The notes under the pieces were generated by a model. The model made no database searches and was not told the DNA's origin. It saw only the letters and a list, made by a program, of their open reading frames with translations. A DNA stretch of 14,544 nt, taken from Candidatus Woesearchaeota archaeon (GTDB lineage: Archaea > Nanobdellota > Nanobdellia > Woesearchaeales > GW2011-AR9). This document shows positions 1-7,113 of the stretch, piece by piece. The stretch's first letter is position 1, and each line of letters opens with the position of its first letter. The stretch lies in assembly GCA_016179995.1 (NCBI GenBank), contig JACPCC010000047.1, forward strand, positions 1-14,544, written 5' to 3'. The position numbers and the translations under genes are program-made.

Positions 1-549
1 TTCATTGCCAGTATAACTTACTGAGCCGTAATTAGTTGTAGTACAGAGTGTTCCCGGTGGACATAAATAAATAGTTCCAGCAGACCCTTCTTTAACATAA
101 ATCGAGAGTGTTTGTCCATTGTTTAAAGCGCCGTTGAAAACCAGATCCAAGATTTTATCCTTGTTTAATTCGCGTTTTTTATTATCTTGGGCGATTACTT
201 TATCGGTTTCGTCTATGGGCTTATACCAGGCAGCTAATGGAGAATAAATAGTATCAACCACAGTATTCCAAGATGAAGTAGTAGAAGTTGATTTTAATTG
301 AATGATATCATTATCAATCTGAATTTTTGAGTTATCGTATACAAAATCTGCTGCTTTAAATACGGCGCTACTGAGCGTAGAAGAAGTTTCTTCGTAAACT
401 ATTAAACCAGTTAATTCTATTTTGAAAAAAAAGAAAGAGAGCAGTGACAATAATAGTATAACCCCAATGAACACAGAAAGTGAATGGTGAAATCTGTGGC
501 ACTGTTTTTTAGGGCTTCGGTTAGTGTTTCTTTTTGGAAAAGTTTTCAT
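1..549 (-). CDS. membrane-anchored secreted protein, N-terminal part (runs off left edge)
   Basis: The frame is open from an ATG at 549 to base 1 on the minus strand, giving 183 codons with no stop, so the C-terminus lies outside the window. Residues 1-22 are basic (many Lys, Arg and His). A single hydrophobic segment follows at about 24-42, then the stretch ELTGLIVYEE and a polar Ser/Thr-rich region. This is the pattern of a signal anchor or uncleaved signal peptide with an extracytoplasmic body. The start lies 35 bases after the lipoprotein stop, with no separate well-placed promoter, so it is probably the third gene of the same operon. I do not recognise the extracellular part and assign no function. 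Confidence 0.75.
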   Translation of the reverse strand, partial: MKTFPKRNTNRSPKKQCHRFHHSLSVFIGVILLLSLLSFFFFKIELTGLIVYEETSSTLSSAVFKAADFVYDNSKIQIDNDIIQLKSTSTTSSWNTVVDTIYSPLAAWYKPIDETDKVIAQDNKKRELNKDKILDLVFNGALNNGQTLSIYVKEGSAGTIYLCPPGTLCTTTNYGSVSYTGNE

Positions 550-584
550 TTTAGTTTAAATCATAAAACTACAAAGTCATGCTC

Positions 585-1484
585 TTACTTAATCATCTTT
601 ATCTTTTGTTCTTTCTTTAATTCGTAGCCATAGCCAAAATGCAGGTAAAGAGAGGTCATGTAGGAATTTCTTTCTGTTAGCGGTTGACGGCAGATTAAAA
701 CAGTTTCTTGTCCTTGTTCTTCAGGAAAATTGATTTTATATAACGCTGCGCCAATATCCTTGAAGTAGCAATTAATTTCTTTTCCGCCTAGTTTGGCATC
801 TAATAATTCTAACCATTTAGCCCTGCCATTTCCTCTATTACCAACTTTGATACGAAATTCTACTTGTGAAGCTGAACCAGGAGACATGATTTCTTGCAGT
901 TCATTTATGGCTACGGGCGCGCCTTGGCCGGAATAAGATTTTTCACTTTCTACCTGACAGCCAGAATCGTAAACGGCATAAAGGTTGGGATTTAAACAGA
1001 TAGTATCGGCAAATTCAAATTCTGATTGATAGCTGGCTTTGATAAAATATGTCAGCGGCATTTCTTGAGCATTGAGATACAAGTCATTGGTAAAAGCTAA
1101 AAATTCGATAAAGGCTGTTTCGCCGGCAGGATAGTTTAAACTGCGTCCTTTCAAAATTCCAGGTTCCTCTTCACCGAAAAAACTTTGTTCAGGAAGATTA
1201 GTATCAAGATATTCTTTTATATTTCCAACTAAAGCTATTTGGCCTTCTTTGAGGTCATACGCGCCTTTGTTTTCGAGCTTAGCTATTATCTTAAACTCAG
1301 AATTGGGGTAAACCTCTGAGGGGGGAGAATTTTCTAAAAAACTTATGTCTAATCCGCCAAAACCTTGCTTGAAATTGTAGTTGGCTAAATTGTCTTGGTT
1401 GCCATTGCCGCAGCTAGTGAGAAAAAGAAGCGGTACTAGAAAGGAGAGGCAATATAGTTTGATAATATTTTTTGAAGTGGTCAT
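585..1484 (-). CDS. predicted lipoprotein, CARDB-like, envelope operon gene 2
   Basis: A 299-residue exported protein. Residues 1-24 form a signal peptide with a basic start, a hydrophobic core and a lipobox-like LTSC placing Cys25 at the predicted cleavage site, so it is probably membrane-anchored outside the cell. Residues about 48-110 (ENSPPSEVYPNSEF, then KLENKGAYDL) resemble the beta-sandwich CARDB/NEW3-type repeats common in archaeal surface proteins. The C-terminal part (about 195-299) contains two cysteines around CYF and LICR and ends in a tyrosine-rich strand followed by a Lys-rich tail. The same pattern closes the upstream protein, suggesting a shared domain. Its ATG overlaps the upstream stop by 4 bases, implying translational coupling. 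The exact function is unknown; a structural or surface-assembly role is inference. Confidence 0.8.
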   Translation of the reverse strand: MTTSKNIIKLYCLSFLVPLLFLTSCGNGNQDNLANYNFKQGFGGLDISFLENSPPSEVYPNSEFKIIAKLENKGAYDLKEGQIALVGNIKEYLDTNLPEQSFFGEEEPGILKGRSLNYPAGETAFIEFLAFTNDLYLNAQEMPLTYFIKASYQSEFEFADTICLNPNLYAVYDSGCQVESEKSYSGQGAPVAINELQEIMSPGSASQVEFRIKVGNRGNGRAKWLELLDAKLGGKEINCYFKDIGAALYKINFPEEQGQETVLICRQPLTERNSYMTSLYLHFGYGYELKKEQKIKMIK

Positions 1485-3544
1485 TTGTTTTCTATTTTTG
1501 TAAGTCGAACTTTATCTTGCGATTTTAAGATATAATCATAGTTGAGTGTGGCTTGAAATTCCTTAGAAGTCCAGGAGCTAAGACCGCTAGGATTTTTCAA
1601 TTCTTCCGGATAGGAAGCGATTAAGCAAGTGGAAAGTGGGAATTCTCTCAATAATCTCTCTCTCTCGGAGATCTCTCTCTCACCAGAGAAACAGGTAGTA
1701 GAACCTTCAGCAGCAACAAAATTTTCTTGGTCTAAGTTTAAGTTGTACTCGGAAATGTGACTCATTTGGCCTTGTCCTTGATTTTTTGCATAGGCGCGAA
1801 CTATTATGGGCAGATAAGGCTTGTCTTGGATAATGGGCTGACCCGTGCCTTGACCAAGATCAAAATATATTCCTACGGGATCGGCAGGGACTTGAACTTC
1901 TTTTACTTTGACAACTTTACTGATTTCTTCTTTATAGAGGCGGTCTACTTCTTCTTGTTGCAAATCACTGCGCACAAAGGCTCTTTGCAAACGTGAGCTG
2001 GTGGTGAGTCCCAATAGTTGCACTTCGAATTTTAGGGTAAATTCTTCGACTTTTTGTTGGACTGCTGTCACTTCTGCAGTTGTTTCAGTAGAAGAAGCTG
2101 CACTGGGCGTAGTTGCACTTTCTTGTAAAGCACTTGCCGGCAAATAGCATAAGAATTGTCCGGGATAAGTTTCGCTGTTAAATTTAATGGGGTTGTCTAA
2201 AGTGCTGGTCGGAAGAATTTTTCCAGGGATATTATTTTTTTTAGTGTCTTCAAATGAACAGGAAGCCACTAATTTAACTTCTTTTTCTCTGGGGTTTTTG
2301 ATTTGCAGTTCTATAGGAAAGGGCAGCTGCAAACCGGTTTCAGCACCATAAACGGTGGGCCATGATTCTTTTTTCGGCGCAATTTTGGCGCTAAATGGTT
2401 CTTTGATTAGTTGGTCTATTGTGCCTTCAATCTGCAACGCAGGAGTATTTAACTTTTCTTTTTCAGTTTTCAAACAGTTGTCAAATTCCGGTGTTCCAAC
2501 GTCTAATTTACGTTGGTTTTTACAGATAGACGCAACCAAAGAGTCTTGCTGACGTCCTTTAACACAACCCGAGGGGTCGGCGTATTCGCCTTTGAAAAGA
2601 CAATAGACGTAGGAAATGGCGGGATTTTCTCCCCCAGAAGCTCTCTCTTGAATTCTCTGCTGAGCGGCGCTGAGATCTTCCATTCCAGCAACTTTTAGTT
2701 TTTCGTAACCTAATTCGGGGATGATGGGAAAGATTAGAACGACAATTAAATACATTATGCCTAAGACTTTAAGCAAGCCAGCTACGGTGTTAAGAAAATT
2801 GCTTTTACTAAATTCAGCCGGTAAAGTTAGCAAACCCAATAAGGCCCACCAGGGCATGGATAAAATTAAAGTTTCGAAAACGGGCGTGAGCGTTAGATTT
2901 AGTTTCTCGACCATAAAAGGAATTAAGCCTTGGTCTAGGAAAAGAAATAATGGCGGAATTAAACCATAAATTTCTGGTTTTACGCCCTCGCCACGGCTGA
3001 GCAAAGTAAAGCCCAAAGAAATTAAACCTAAAGTGCCTAGGAAGTAAATTAAGAACTGCGGATCAATACGTCCATTAAACATGAAATACCACACTACAAA
3101 AGCAAACATGGGAATTAAAAGAGCTACTTTTTTCGTTTCCAATTTCTCGGCTAAAGCATAACCAGCAATGACGAAAAAAAGCAGTGATAAAACGTAACTT
3201 ATAGTAGAAATTTCGTTGAAGAAGATATATTTCAAGATTCCACCAAGAAGCAGGACCATACTAGCGATGCCGACGTTAGAAGACTGATTAGAAGAAGGTG
3301 AAGAAGAACGAGAGGGTTTAGGAGTAAAGTAAGAAGGTCTTACGGGCTTGGATTCTGATGCGCTGCTTGGGGCTTGTTGTTTTACCTTAGCGTCTGATCT
3401 TACTTTAGTTTGCTCTTGTTCTTGAACTTGTTCTTTTTCTACTACTTCTGCTTTTGCCGCCGCTTCGTTGTCAGGTTTATATTTAGAAGAACCAGCGGTA
3501 CTCTTTCCACTAAATCTAGCAAAGGTATTTGTAAACGCACCCAT
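1481..3544 (-). CDS. multi-pass membrane protein with large soluble C-terminal region, envelope operon gene 1
   Basis: A 687-residue protein in four visible parts. Residues 1-90 are a low-complexity tail rich in Gln, Glu, Lys, Pro and Ser. Residues about 91-278 hold roughly seven hydrophobic segments (near 91-108, 115-132, 139-156, 163-182, 192-212, 222-242 and 250-277). Residues about 280-370 contain four cysteines (315, 327, 341, 357), which could form disulfides. The rest (about 375-687) looks like beta-rich domains separated by a Ser/Thr/Ala-rich spacer near 475-490. The last domain resembles the C-terminus of the downstream lipoprotein. The start is backed by an AGAGG Shine-Dalgarno five bases before the ATG. 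I do not recognise the family; an envelope scaffold or assembly factor is only inference. Confidence 0.8.
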   Translation of the reverse strand: MGAFTNTFARFSGKSTAGSSKYKPDNEAAAKAEVVEKEQVQEQEQTKVRSDAKVKQQAPSSASESKPVRPSYFTPKPSRSSSPSSNQSSNVGIASMVLLLGGILKYIFFNEISTISYVLSLLFFVIAGYALAEKLETKKVALLIPMFAFVVWYFMFNGRIDPQFLIYFLGTLGLISLGFTLLSRGEGVKPEIYGLIPPLFLFLDQGLIPFMVEKLNLTLTPVFETLILSMPWWALLGLLTLPAEFSKSNFLNTVAGLLKVLGIMYLIVVLIFPIIPELGYEKLKVAGMEDLSAAQQRIQERASGGENPAISYVYCLFKGEYADPSGCVKGRQQDSLVASICKNQRKLDVGTPEFDNCLKTEKEKLNTPALQIEGTIDQLIKEPFSAKIAPKKESWPTVYGAETGLQLPFPIELQIKNPREKEVKLVASCSFEDTKKNNIPGKILPTSTLDNPIKFNSETYPGQFLCYLPASALQESATTPSAASSTETTAEVTAVQQKVEEFTLKFEVQLLGLTTSSRLQRAFVRSDLQQEEVDRLYKEEISKVVKVKEVQVPADPVGIYFDLGQGTGQPIIQDKPYLPIIVRAYAKNQGQGQMSHISEYNLNLDQENFVAAEGSTTCFSGEREISERERLLREFPLSTCLIASYPEELKNPSGLSSWTSKEFQATLNYDYILKSQDKVRLTKIENK

Positions 3545-3549
3545 ATATT

Positions 3550-3598
3550 CCTCTTTTTATCTTAACTATCTAAAAACAATCTTTTAGCATATAAAAAA
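3550..3598 (-). promoter_or_regulatory. promoter and Shine-Dalgarno of the envelope operon
   Basis: Read on the minus strand, a T-rich TATA box (TTTTTTATA, plus-strand 3590-3598) lies about 50 bases before the ATG at 3544. That places transcription start near 3567 and leaves a leader of about 23 bases. AGAGG at 3554-3550 is separated from the ATG by five bases (AATAT). This gene therefore has a leader and ribosome-binding site, unlike the apparently leaderless genes to the right. Confidence 0.55.
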
Positions 3599-3771
3599 CT
3601 TGCCTTTCGGGAAGTCGCTTATTGGTGAAACTGGGTTTGATTAAAAAAGAAAGAACTAATTTTTTGGGTGGTTTTCAGATAGATTAAAAAACCTTGACGT
3701 TTATCCAGATAATATCTAAAGAGAACTTTTCAAACTTCTCTAAACAAATTAAAATGTTAAAAAAGGGAAAT
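3599..3771. other. intergenic spacer between divergent units
   Basis: The spacer lies between the envelope operon promoter and the plus-strand unit starting near 3772. It is AT-rich. The only structure seen is a weak inverted repeat, AGAGAA at 3720-3725 with TTCTCT at 3736-3741 and a 10-base loop. No RNA gene, riboswitch or credible ORF was found. Confidence 0.4.
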
Positions 3772-3870
3772 ATGAATACCAAATATAAGGATATTATTGC
3801 TTGGTCTTTCTTGAGAGTTGGTAGAATAATGGGGTTATTATTAGTGTTAAGTATATTTAAAGTAATTTAA
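3772..3870 (+). CDS. possible 32-residue small membrane protein
   Basis: A short ORF starts at an ATG preceded by AAAGGGAAAT. It encodes a basic N-terminus (MNTKYKD), a tryptophan, and a hydrophobic stretch of about a dozen residues (IMGLLLVLSIF) that could form a short membrane helix. It ends 11 bases before the RpiB-like gene. Against it, the TATA box that best fits the RpiB-like gene lies inside its 3' end, and a 32-codon ORF can arise by chance here. No family is recognised. It could equally be the untranslated leader of the next gene. Confidence 0.25.
   Translation: MNTKYKDIIAWSFLRVGRIMGLLLVLSIFKVI
3852..3862 (+). promoter_or_regulatory. TATA box of the RpiB-like gene
   Basis: TATATTTAAAG lies 20-30 bases before the ATG at 3882, the spacing expected for a leaderless archaeal transcript. 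The next in-frame ATG, four codons on at 3894, matches the usual RpiB N-terminus equally well and would then have a 12-base leader. Confidence 0.45.
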
Positions 3871-3881
3871 GTGAGATCCAA

Positions 3882-4286
3882 ATGAAAGCAAACATGAAAA
3901 AAATATACATTGGTGCAGACCATGCCGGTTTTGAACTTAAAGAGAAGCTGAAAAAATATCTAAAGAAAAGTTATAATATAATCGATTTAGGAAATAAAAA
4001 ATTTGAAATTAATGATGATTACCCTCTATTTGGAAGACGGGTGGCGCTTAAAGTTGCCAAAGATAAGAAATCATTAGGTATATTGGTTTGCGGTTCGGGA
4101 ACCGAACATATTAAAGATGCTTTTTTAGCAAAAAAAGACGATGACATGAATGTTTTATGCTTGGGAGGCAGAAACACCGATTTTCAAAACGCCAAAAAGA
4201 TAGTTGATAAATTCTTAAACACTAAATTTGAATCTGTTAAGAAAAGGATAAGAAGATTAAACGAGATAAGAAAGCTAGAAAGATAA
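3882..4286 (+). CDS. rpiB: RpiB/LacAB-family sugar-phosphate isomerase, shortened active site
   Basis: RpiB interconverts ribose 5-phosphate and ribulose 5-phosphate. The family N-terminus IGADHAGFELKEKLKKYL (residues 10-27) is clear, as are DYPLFGRRVA (46-55), the catalytic-cysteine loop GILVCGSG (Cys70), NVLCLGGRN (90-98) and a basic C-terminal helix. At 134 residues it is shorter than the usual 140-150. The loss is local: the family segment after CGTG (typically GxSIAANKxxGIRA) is missing and only about five residues replace it. DAFLAKKDDDMNVL then aligns to the usual A-x-LAR-x-HND-x-NVL, with the catalytic His replaced by Asp86. Family membership is firm; activity is doubtful. The neighbouring epimerase suggests a pentose phosphate role. 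A start at residue 5 is possible. Confidence 0.8.
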   Translation: MKANMKKIYIGADHAGFELKEKLKKYLKKSYNIIDLGNKKFEINDDYPLFGRRVALKVAKDKKSLGILVCGSGTEHIKDAFLAKKDDDMNVLCLGGRNTDFQNAKKIVDKFLNTKFESVKKRIRRLNEIRKLER

Positions 4287-4311
4287 AATAACATTCCATT
4301 AAATACTTAAA

Positions 4312-4947
4312 ATGAAACAAATAATTCTGCCTTCTTTAATGTGTCACAGCCAAGAAGAGCTGGAGCAAGATTTGCGACGGCTAAAAGGAACAGCTAAAGT
4401 TCTGCACTTGGATATAGTCAATGGAAAGTTTGCTAATAATGAAACTTTTCAGTTTGATTTTAAGTTGGTGGGTGATTTCAAATATCAAGCGCACTTGATG
4501 ATTAATAATCCGGAAAAATGGATTCGAGAACATTTTTCTGAGATAGATTTGTTTATACCGCATATTGAGAAAATTAAAGATGTTAAGAAACATATCAAAG
4601 AATTACAGATTAAAGATAAAAAAATTGCTTTTGCTTTATTGCCGGAAACTAATATTTCTTCAATAGAAAAATTCTTGCTGCAAACTGATTGCATTCTGGT
4701 TTTAACCGTACAACCGGGGTTTTATGGCAGTAAATTTTTGCCAGAACAATTAGAAAAAATTAGCAAGATTAAAGAGATAAATCCTCGTGTTAAAGTAATT
4801 GTTGACGGAGGTATGAATCCGAAAACGATTAAATTGGCAGCTAAAGCTGGAGCAGATTTATTTGTTTCTGGGTCTTATACGACTAAAGCTGAGATACCAA
4901 AAGAAAGAGTAGAGTTGTTGGAGAAGAGTGTGGGAGGGGTCAAGTAA
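4312..4947 (+). CDS. rpe: ribulose-phosphate 3-epimerase
   Basis: RPE interconverts ribulose 5-phosphate and xylulose 5-phosphate on a TIM-barrel fold with a bound metal. The 211 residues carry the family signatures in order: ILPSLM (5-10), LHLDIVNGKF with metal ligands His32 and Asp34 (31-40), AHLMI with His61, TVQPGFYGSKF (132-142), VDGGMN with the second catalytic Asp165 (164-169), and a phosphate-binding VSGSY near the end. The usual MDG in the first motif is VNG here, but that Asp is not one of the four metal ligands, so the enzyme should be active. It starts 25 bases after the RpiB-like gene and is probably co-transcribed. Both genes are bacterial-type solutions to ribose supply. Confidence 0.9.
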   Translation: MKQIILPSLMCHSQEELEQDLRRLKGTAKVLHLDIVNGKFANNETFQFDFKLVGDFKYQAHLMINNPEKWIREHFSEIDLFIPHIEKIKDVKKHIKELQIKDKKIAFALLPETNISSIEKFLLQTDCILVLTVQPGFYGSKFLPEQLEKISKIKEINPRVKVIVDGGMNPKTIKLAAKAGADLFVSGSYTTKAEIPKERVELLEKSVGGVK

Positions 4948-4971
4948 CAAAAAGAAACAAGAAAATTTAGC

Positions 4972-5184
4972 CTATCTCCTCTTCTGTTTCTTTTGAAAGA
5001 AAAAAATGTAAATTATCGGTAAAATTCCCACAGTATTAAACACTAAAACTGCGATAAACCAACCCAATTGATTATTTCTTCCGGCTTTCCAAAGAGCTAT
5101 AACTTTCCATATCCCTTCCCAAAGAACTACGGGAAAGAGCCAAATTAGCCAAGGAAAAAATGAAGTGTCGATTAAGAGCTGCAT
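4972..5184 (-). CDS. small two-helix membrane protein, DUF5652-like
   Basis: A 70-residue protein with two hydrophobic segments (about 9-28 and 41-63), joined by a conserved-looking loop WKVIALWKAGRNNQLGW, and a basic tail QKKQKRR. The pattern LWEGIWK, ALWKAGRNNQ, WF, NTVGILPIIYIFFF matches my recollection of the DUF5652 family, small membrane proteins of CPR and DPANN genomes with no known function. I chose the ATG at 5184 because it is preceded by a TATA-like box (plus-strand ATATTTAA, 5206-5213) 22-29 bases upstream and matches the short family length. A GTG at 5256 would add 24 poorly conserved-looking residues. It is convergent with the epimerase gene, 24 bases apart. Confidence 0.7.
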   Translation of the reverse strand: MQLLIDTSFFPWLIWLFPVVLWEGIWKVIALWKAGRNNQLGWFIAVLVFNTVGILPIIYIFFFQKKQKRR

Positions 5185-5278
5185 GTAGTTAGAGAAGTGG
5201 ATAGGATATTTAATTGTTGCTAAAAGTGGTAAGAAATTAGTTGAAAGCGCTATCACTCGTCACACGACCCCTTTGTCC

Positions 5279-5339
5279 AGTGGCATAAAGCTCTGAAACC
5301 CAAAAATTATTTAGTTTCAGCCGTTTTATTCAAGCCACT
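5279..5339. repeat. imperfect inverted repeat / large hairpin upstream of the ORF6N gene
   Basis: Three nested arms pair: AGTGGC (5279-5284) with GCCACT (5334-5339), ATAAA (5285-5289) with TTTAT (5325-5329), and CTGAAAC (5293-5299) with GTTTCAG (5314-5320), leaving a 14-base loop. That is 18 paired bases interrupted by small internal loops. It sits between divergent genes, upstream of the ORF6N promoter. It could be a structured RNA, a protein-binding site or a transposon-related scar. No tRNA, convincing H/ACA or terminator signature was found. Confidence 0.5.
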
Positions 5340-5364
5340 CCCGCACAAGACAACCTCGGCTAGA

Positions 5365-5373
5365 CTATATAAA
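5365..5373 (+). promoter_or_regulatory. TATA box of the ORF6N gene
   Basis: CTATATAAA lies 27-35 bases before the ATG at 5400, matching a leaderless archaeal promoter. It supports that start. Confidence 0.55.
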
Positions 5374-5399
5374 TGAGTTAAGTCCTTGTATCTCTAAGT

Positions 5400-6284
5400 A
5401 TGAGAACAGATTTAATATTGAGTGAAAATAGTATTCAAGAGAAAATATACTTGATTCGTGGGCTGCAAGTGATGCTGGATAGAGATTTAGCCAGGCTTTA
5501 TGAGATAGAAACGTTCAATTTAAACAAAGCCGTCAAAAGGAATATTGAACGATTTCCAGAAGATTTTATGTTTCAGCTTAATAAAGAAGAATTTGATTCT
5601 TTGACATTCCAAATTGGAATAACAAAAACAGAGAGACGCGGAGGACGTCGCTTTCTCCCATATGCTTTCACAGAACAAGGAGTTGCCGGCCTTTCGGGAG
5701 TGTTAAAAAGTTATAAAGCCATTGAAATTAATATTCAAGTTATACGTGCTTTTGTAGCTATGAGAAGATTTCTAGCTTCCAATGCCCAAATATTTCAAAG
5801 ATTAGATGTAGTTGAGAGAAAGCAAGTTGGATATGATGCTAAGTTTGAGGAACTCTTTGATGTTCTTCAAAGCAAGGACTTAAAGCCTGAGAAAGGCATC
5901 TTCTTTGACGGACAAATATTTGATGCTCATAAATTGGTTTCTGATTTAATTAGGAGTGCTAACAAATCCATTACTCTTATTGACAATTATATTGATGATT
6001 CAGTTTTAACGCTGTTTAGTAAGAAAAACAAGGATGTTTCAATCACTATTTTTACTAGAGAAATATCTAAACGATTATCACTGGATTTGGTTAAATACAA
6101 TTCACAGTATCCATCAATTGAAATCAAAGAATTCAATCAAGCGCACGATAGGTTTCTTATAATTGATGATAAAGAAGTTTATCATTTTGGCGCATCGCTT
6201 AAAGATTTAGGCAAAAAGTGGTTTGCTTTCTCGAAGTTCGATAAAGAAGCGTTTAATTTATTGGATAAATTGGGATTAAAATAA
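5400..6284 (+). CDS. ORF6N domain protein with PLD-like C-terminal domain
   Basis: A 294-residue protein of a family scattered through bacteria, DPANN archaea and phages. Residues about 12-100 form the ORF6N DNA-binding domain: YLIRGLQVMLDRDLARLY, then VKRNIERFPEDFMFQL, then LPYAFTEQGVAGLSGVL. A helical linker with IQVIRAFVAMRRF follows. Residues about 165-294 form a phospholipase-D-like half: LIDNYIDDSVL, TIFTRE, and an HDRFLIID motif (His249, Arg251) followed by HFGASLKDLGKKW. The HDR replaces the HxK of active PLD enzymes, so catalysis is uncertain. The biological role is not established; DNA binding is expected from the N-terminal domain. It lies 19 bases before RadC. Its patchy family distribution suggests horizontal transfer. 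Confidence 0.85.
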   Translation: MRTDLILSENSIQEKIYLIRGLQVMLDRDLARLYEIETFNLNKAVKRNIERFPEDFMFQLNKEEFDSLTFQIGITKTERRGGRRFLPYAFTEQGVAGLSGVLKSYKAIEINIQVIRAFVAMRRFLASNAQIFQRLDVVERKQVGYDAKFEELFDVLQSKDLKPEKGIFFDGQIFDAHKLVSDLIRSANKSITLIDNYIDDSVLTLFSKKNKDVSITIFTREISKRLSLDLVKYNSQYPSIEIKEFNQAHDRFLIIDDKEVYHFGASLKDLGKKWFAFSKFDKEAFNLLDKLGLK

Positions 6285-6303
6285 ATATTAATTAAATTTG
6301 AAC

Positions 6304-6978
6304 ATGAAAATTTTAGAAATGTCTAGCGAAGAACGGCCGCGGGAGAGGCTAGAGAAGTGTGGAGCGGAAGCTCTTTCAGCTGCGGAATTGCTGGCGTTAA
6401 TACTAAAATCTGGAACGAAAAAAGAAAATGTCTTAGTTTTAGCCAATCGGCTATTGAGCAAATATGGACTAGAAAAACTGGCACAGAGTTCTCTGCGAGA
6501 ATTGGAACAGGAGCATGGTATTGGAAAGGCTAAAGCCTGTCAATTGATGGCCGTATTCGAACTGTGGCGCAGAATACCAAATTATAAGGTAGAAAAGCCA
6601 AAGATTAGTTGCGCACGAGAGGTGGCAGAAATATACCTTCCTAAACTAAAAGAAGTGAAAGAAGAAAGATTTTATGCTCTTTACTTAAACACAAAAAATA
6701 AGATTGTGGCAGAAGAAATGGTTTCTTTAGGCACTATTAATTCTTCAATAGTCCATCCTAGAGAAATATTTCATGGTGCAGTTAAACACTTGGCTAATGC
6801 CGTAATTGTTCTGCATAATCATCCTTCGGGAGAAGTTCAGCCTTCGGCTGAGGATTTAGAGGTAACAGAAAAGCTGCAAGAGGCTGGCGAAACTTTAGGT
6901 ATTCCTCTTTTAGACCATTTAATTATTGGAAAAGATGCTTGGTGGAGCTGGAAAGAGTCAAAATTTAGAGAAAATTGA
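6304..6978 (+). CDS. radC: RadC family protein (UPF0758), JAMM metalloprotease fold
   Basis: The 224 residues have the standard RadC layout. The N-terminal RPRERLEKCGAEALSAAELLALIL block is followed by a helix-hairpin-helix (GIGKAKACQLMAVFEL, about 72-87). The JAMM/MPN domain carries a glutamate in AEEM (137/138) and the full motif H171-N-H173, seven residues, S181, two residues, D184, then LLDHLIIG. All zinc-site residues are present. Despite its name, a repair function is not established for RadC; the fold is that of JAMM isopeptidases. I chose the ATG at 6304; a TTG at 6298 would add two residues. RadC is mainly bacterial, so its presence beside ORF6N suggests transfer of a small bacterial-type module. 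Confidence 0.9.
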   Translation: MKILEMSSEERPRERLEKCGAEALSAAELLALILKSGTKKENVLVLANRLLSKYGLEKLAQSSLRELEQEHGIGKAKACQLMAVFELWRRIPNYKVEKPKISCAREVAEIYLPKLKEVKEERFYALYLNTKNKIVAEEMVSLGTINSSIVHPREIFHGAVKHLANAVIVLHNHPSGEVQPSAEDLEVTEKLQEAGETLGIPLLDHLIIGKDAWWSWKESKFREN

Positions 6979-7113
6979 ACACGTAGTTTAAGAATAAGGT
7001 CCAAAAACTTCTCACAAAACCCGACACAATCTTTAAAAACAGGCCGATAAAGAGTGTATAAAATAGACTTTATATTGATTACTTTGAAGCTAAAATTTAC
7101 GGACCGAAATACC

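Noticed and set aside
5185..5256. GTG start at 5256 extending the small membrane protein by 24 residues
   Set aside because: The TATA-like box at 5206-5213 lies within this extension, and the family is short.
6979..7113. GTG start at 7054 adding 20 residues to EndA
   Set aside because: The added residues (MYKIDFILITLKLKFTDRNT) look like translated promoter sequence and contain TATA-like elements.
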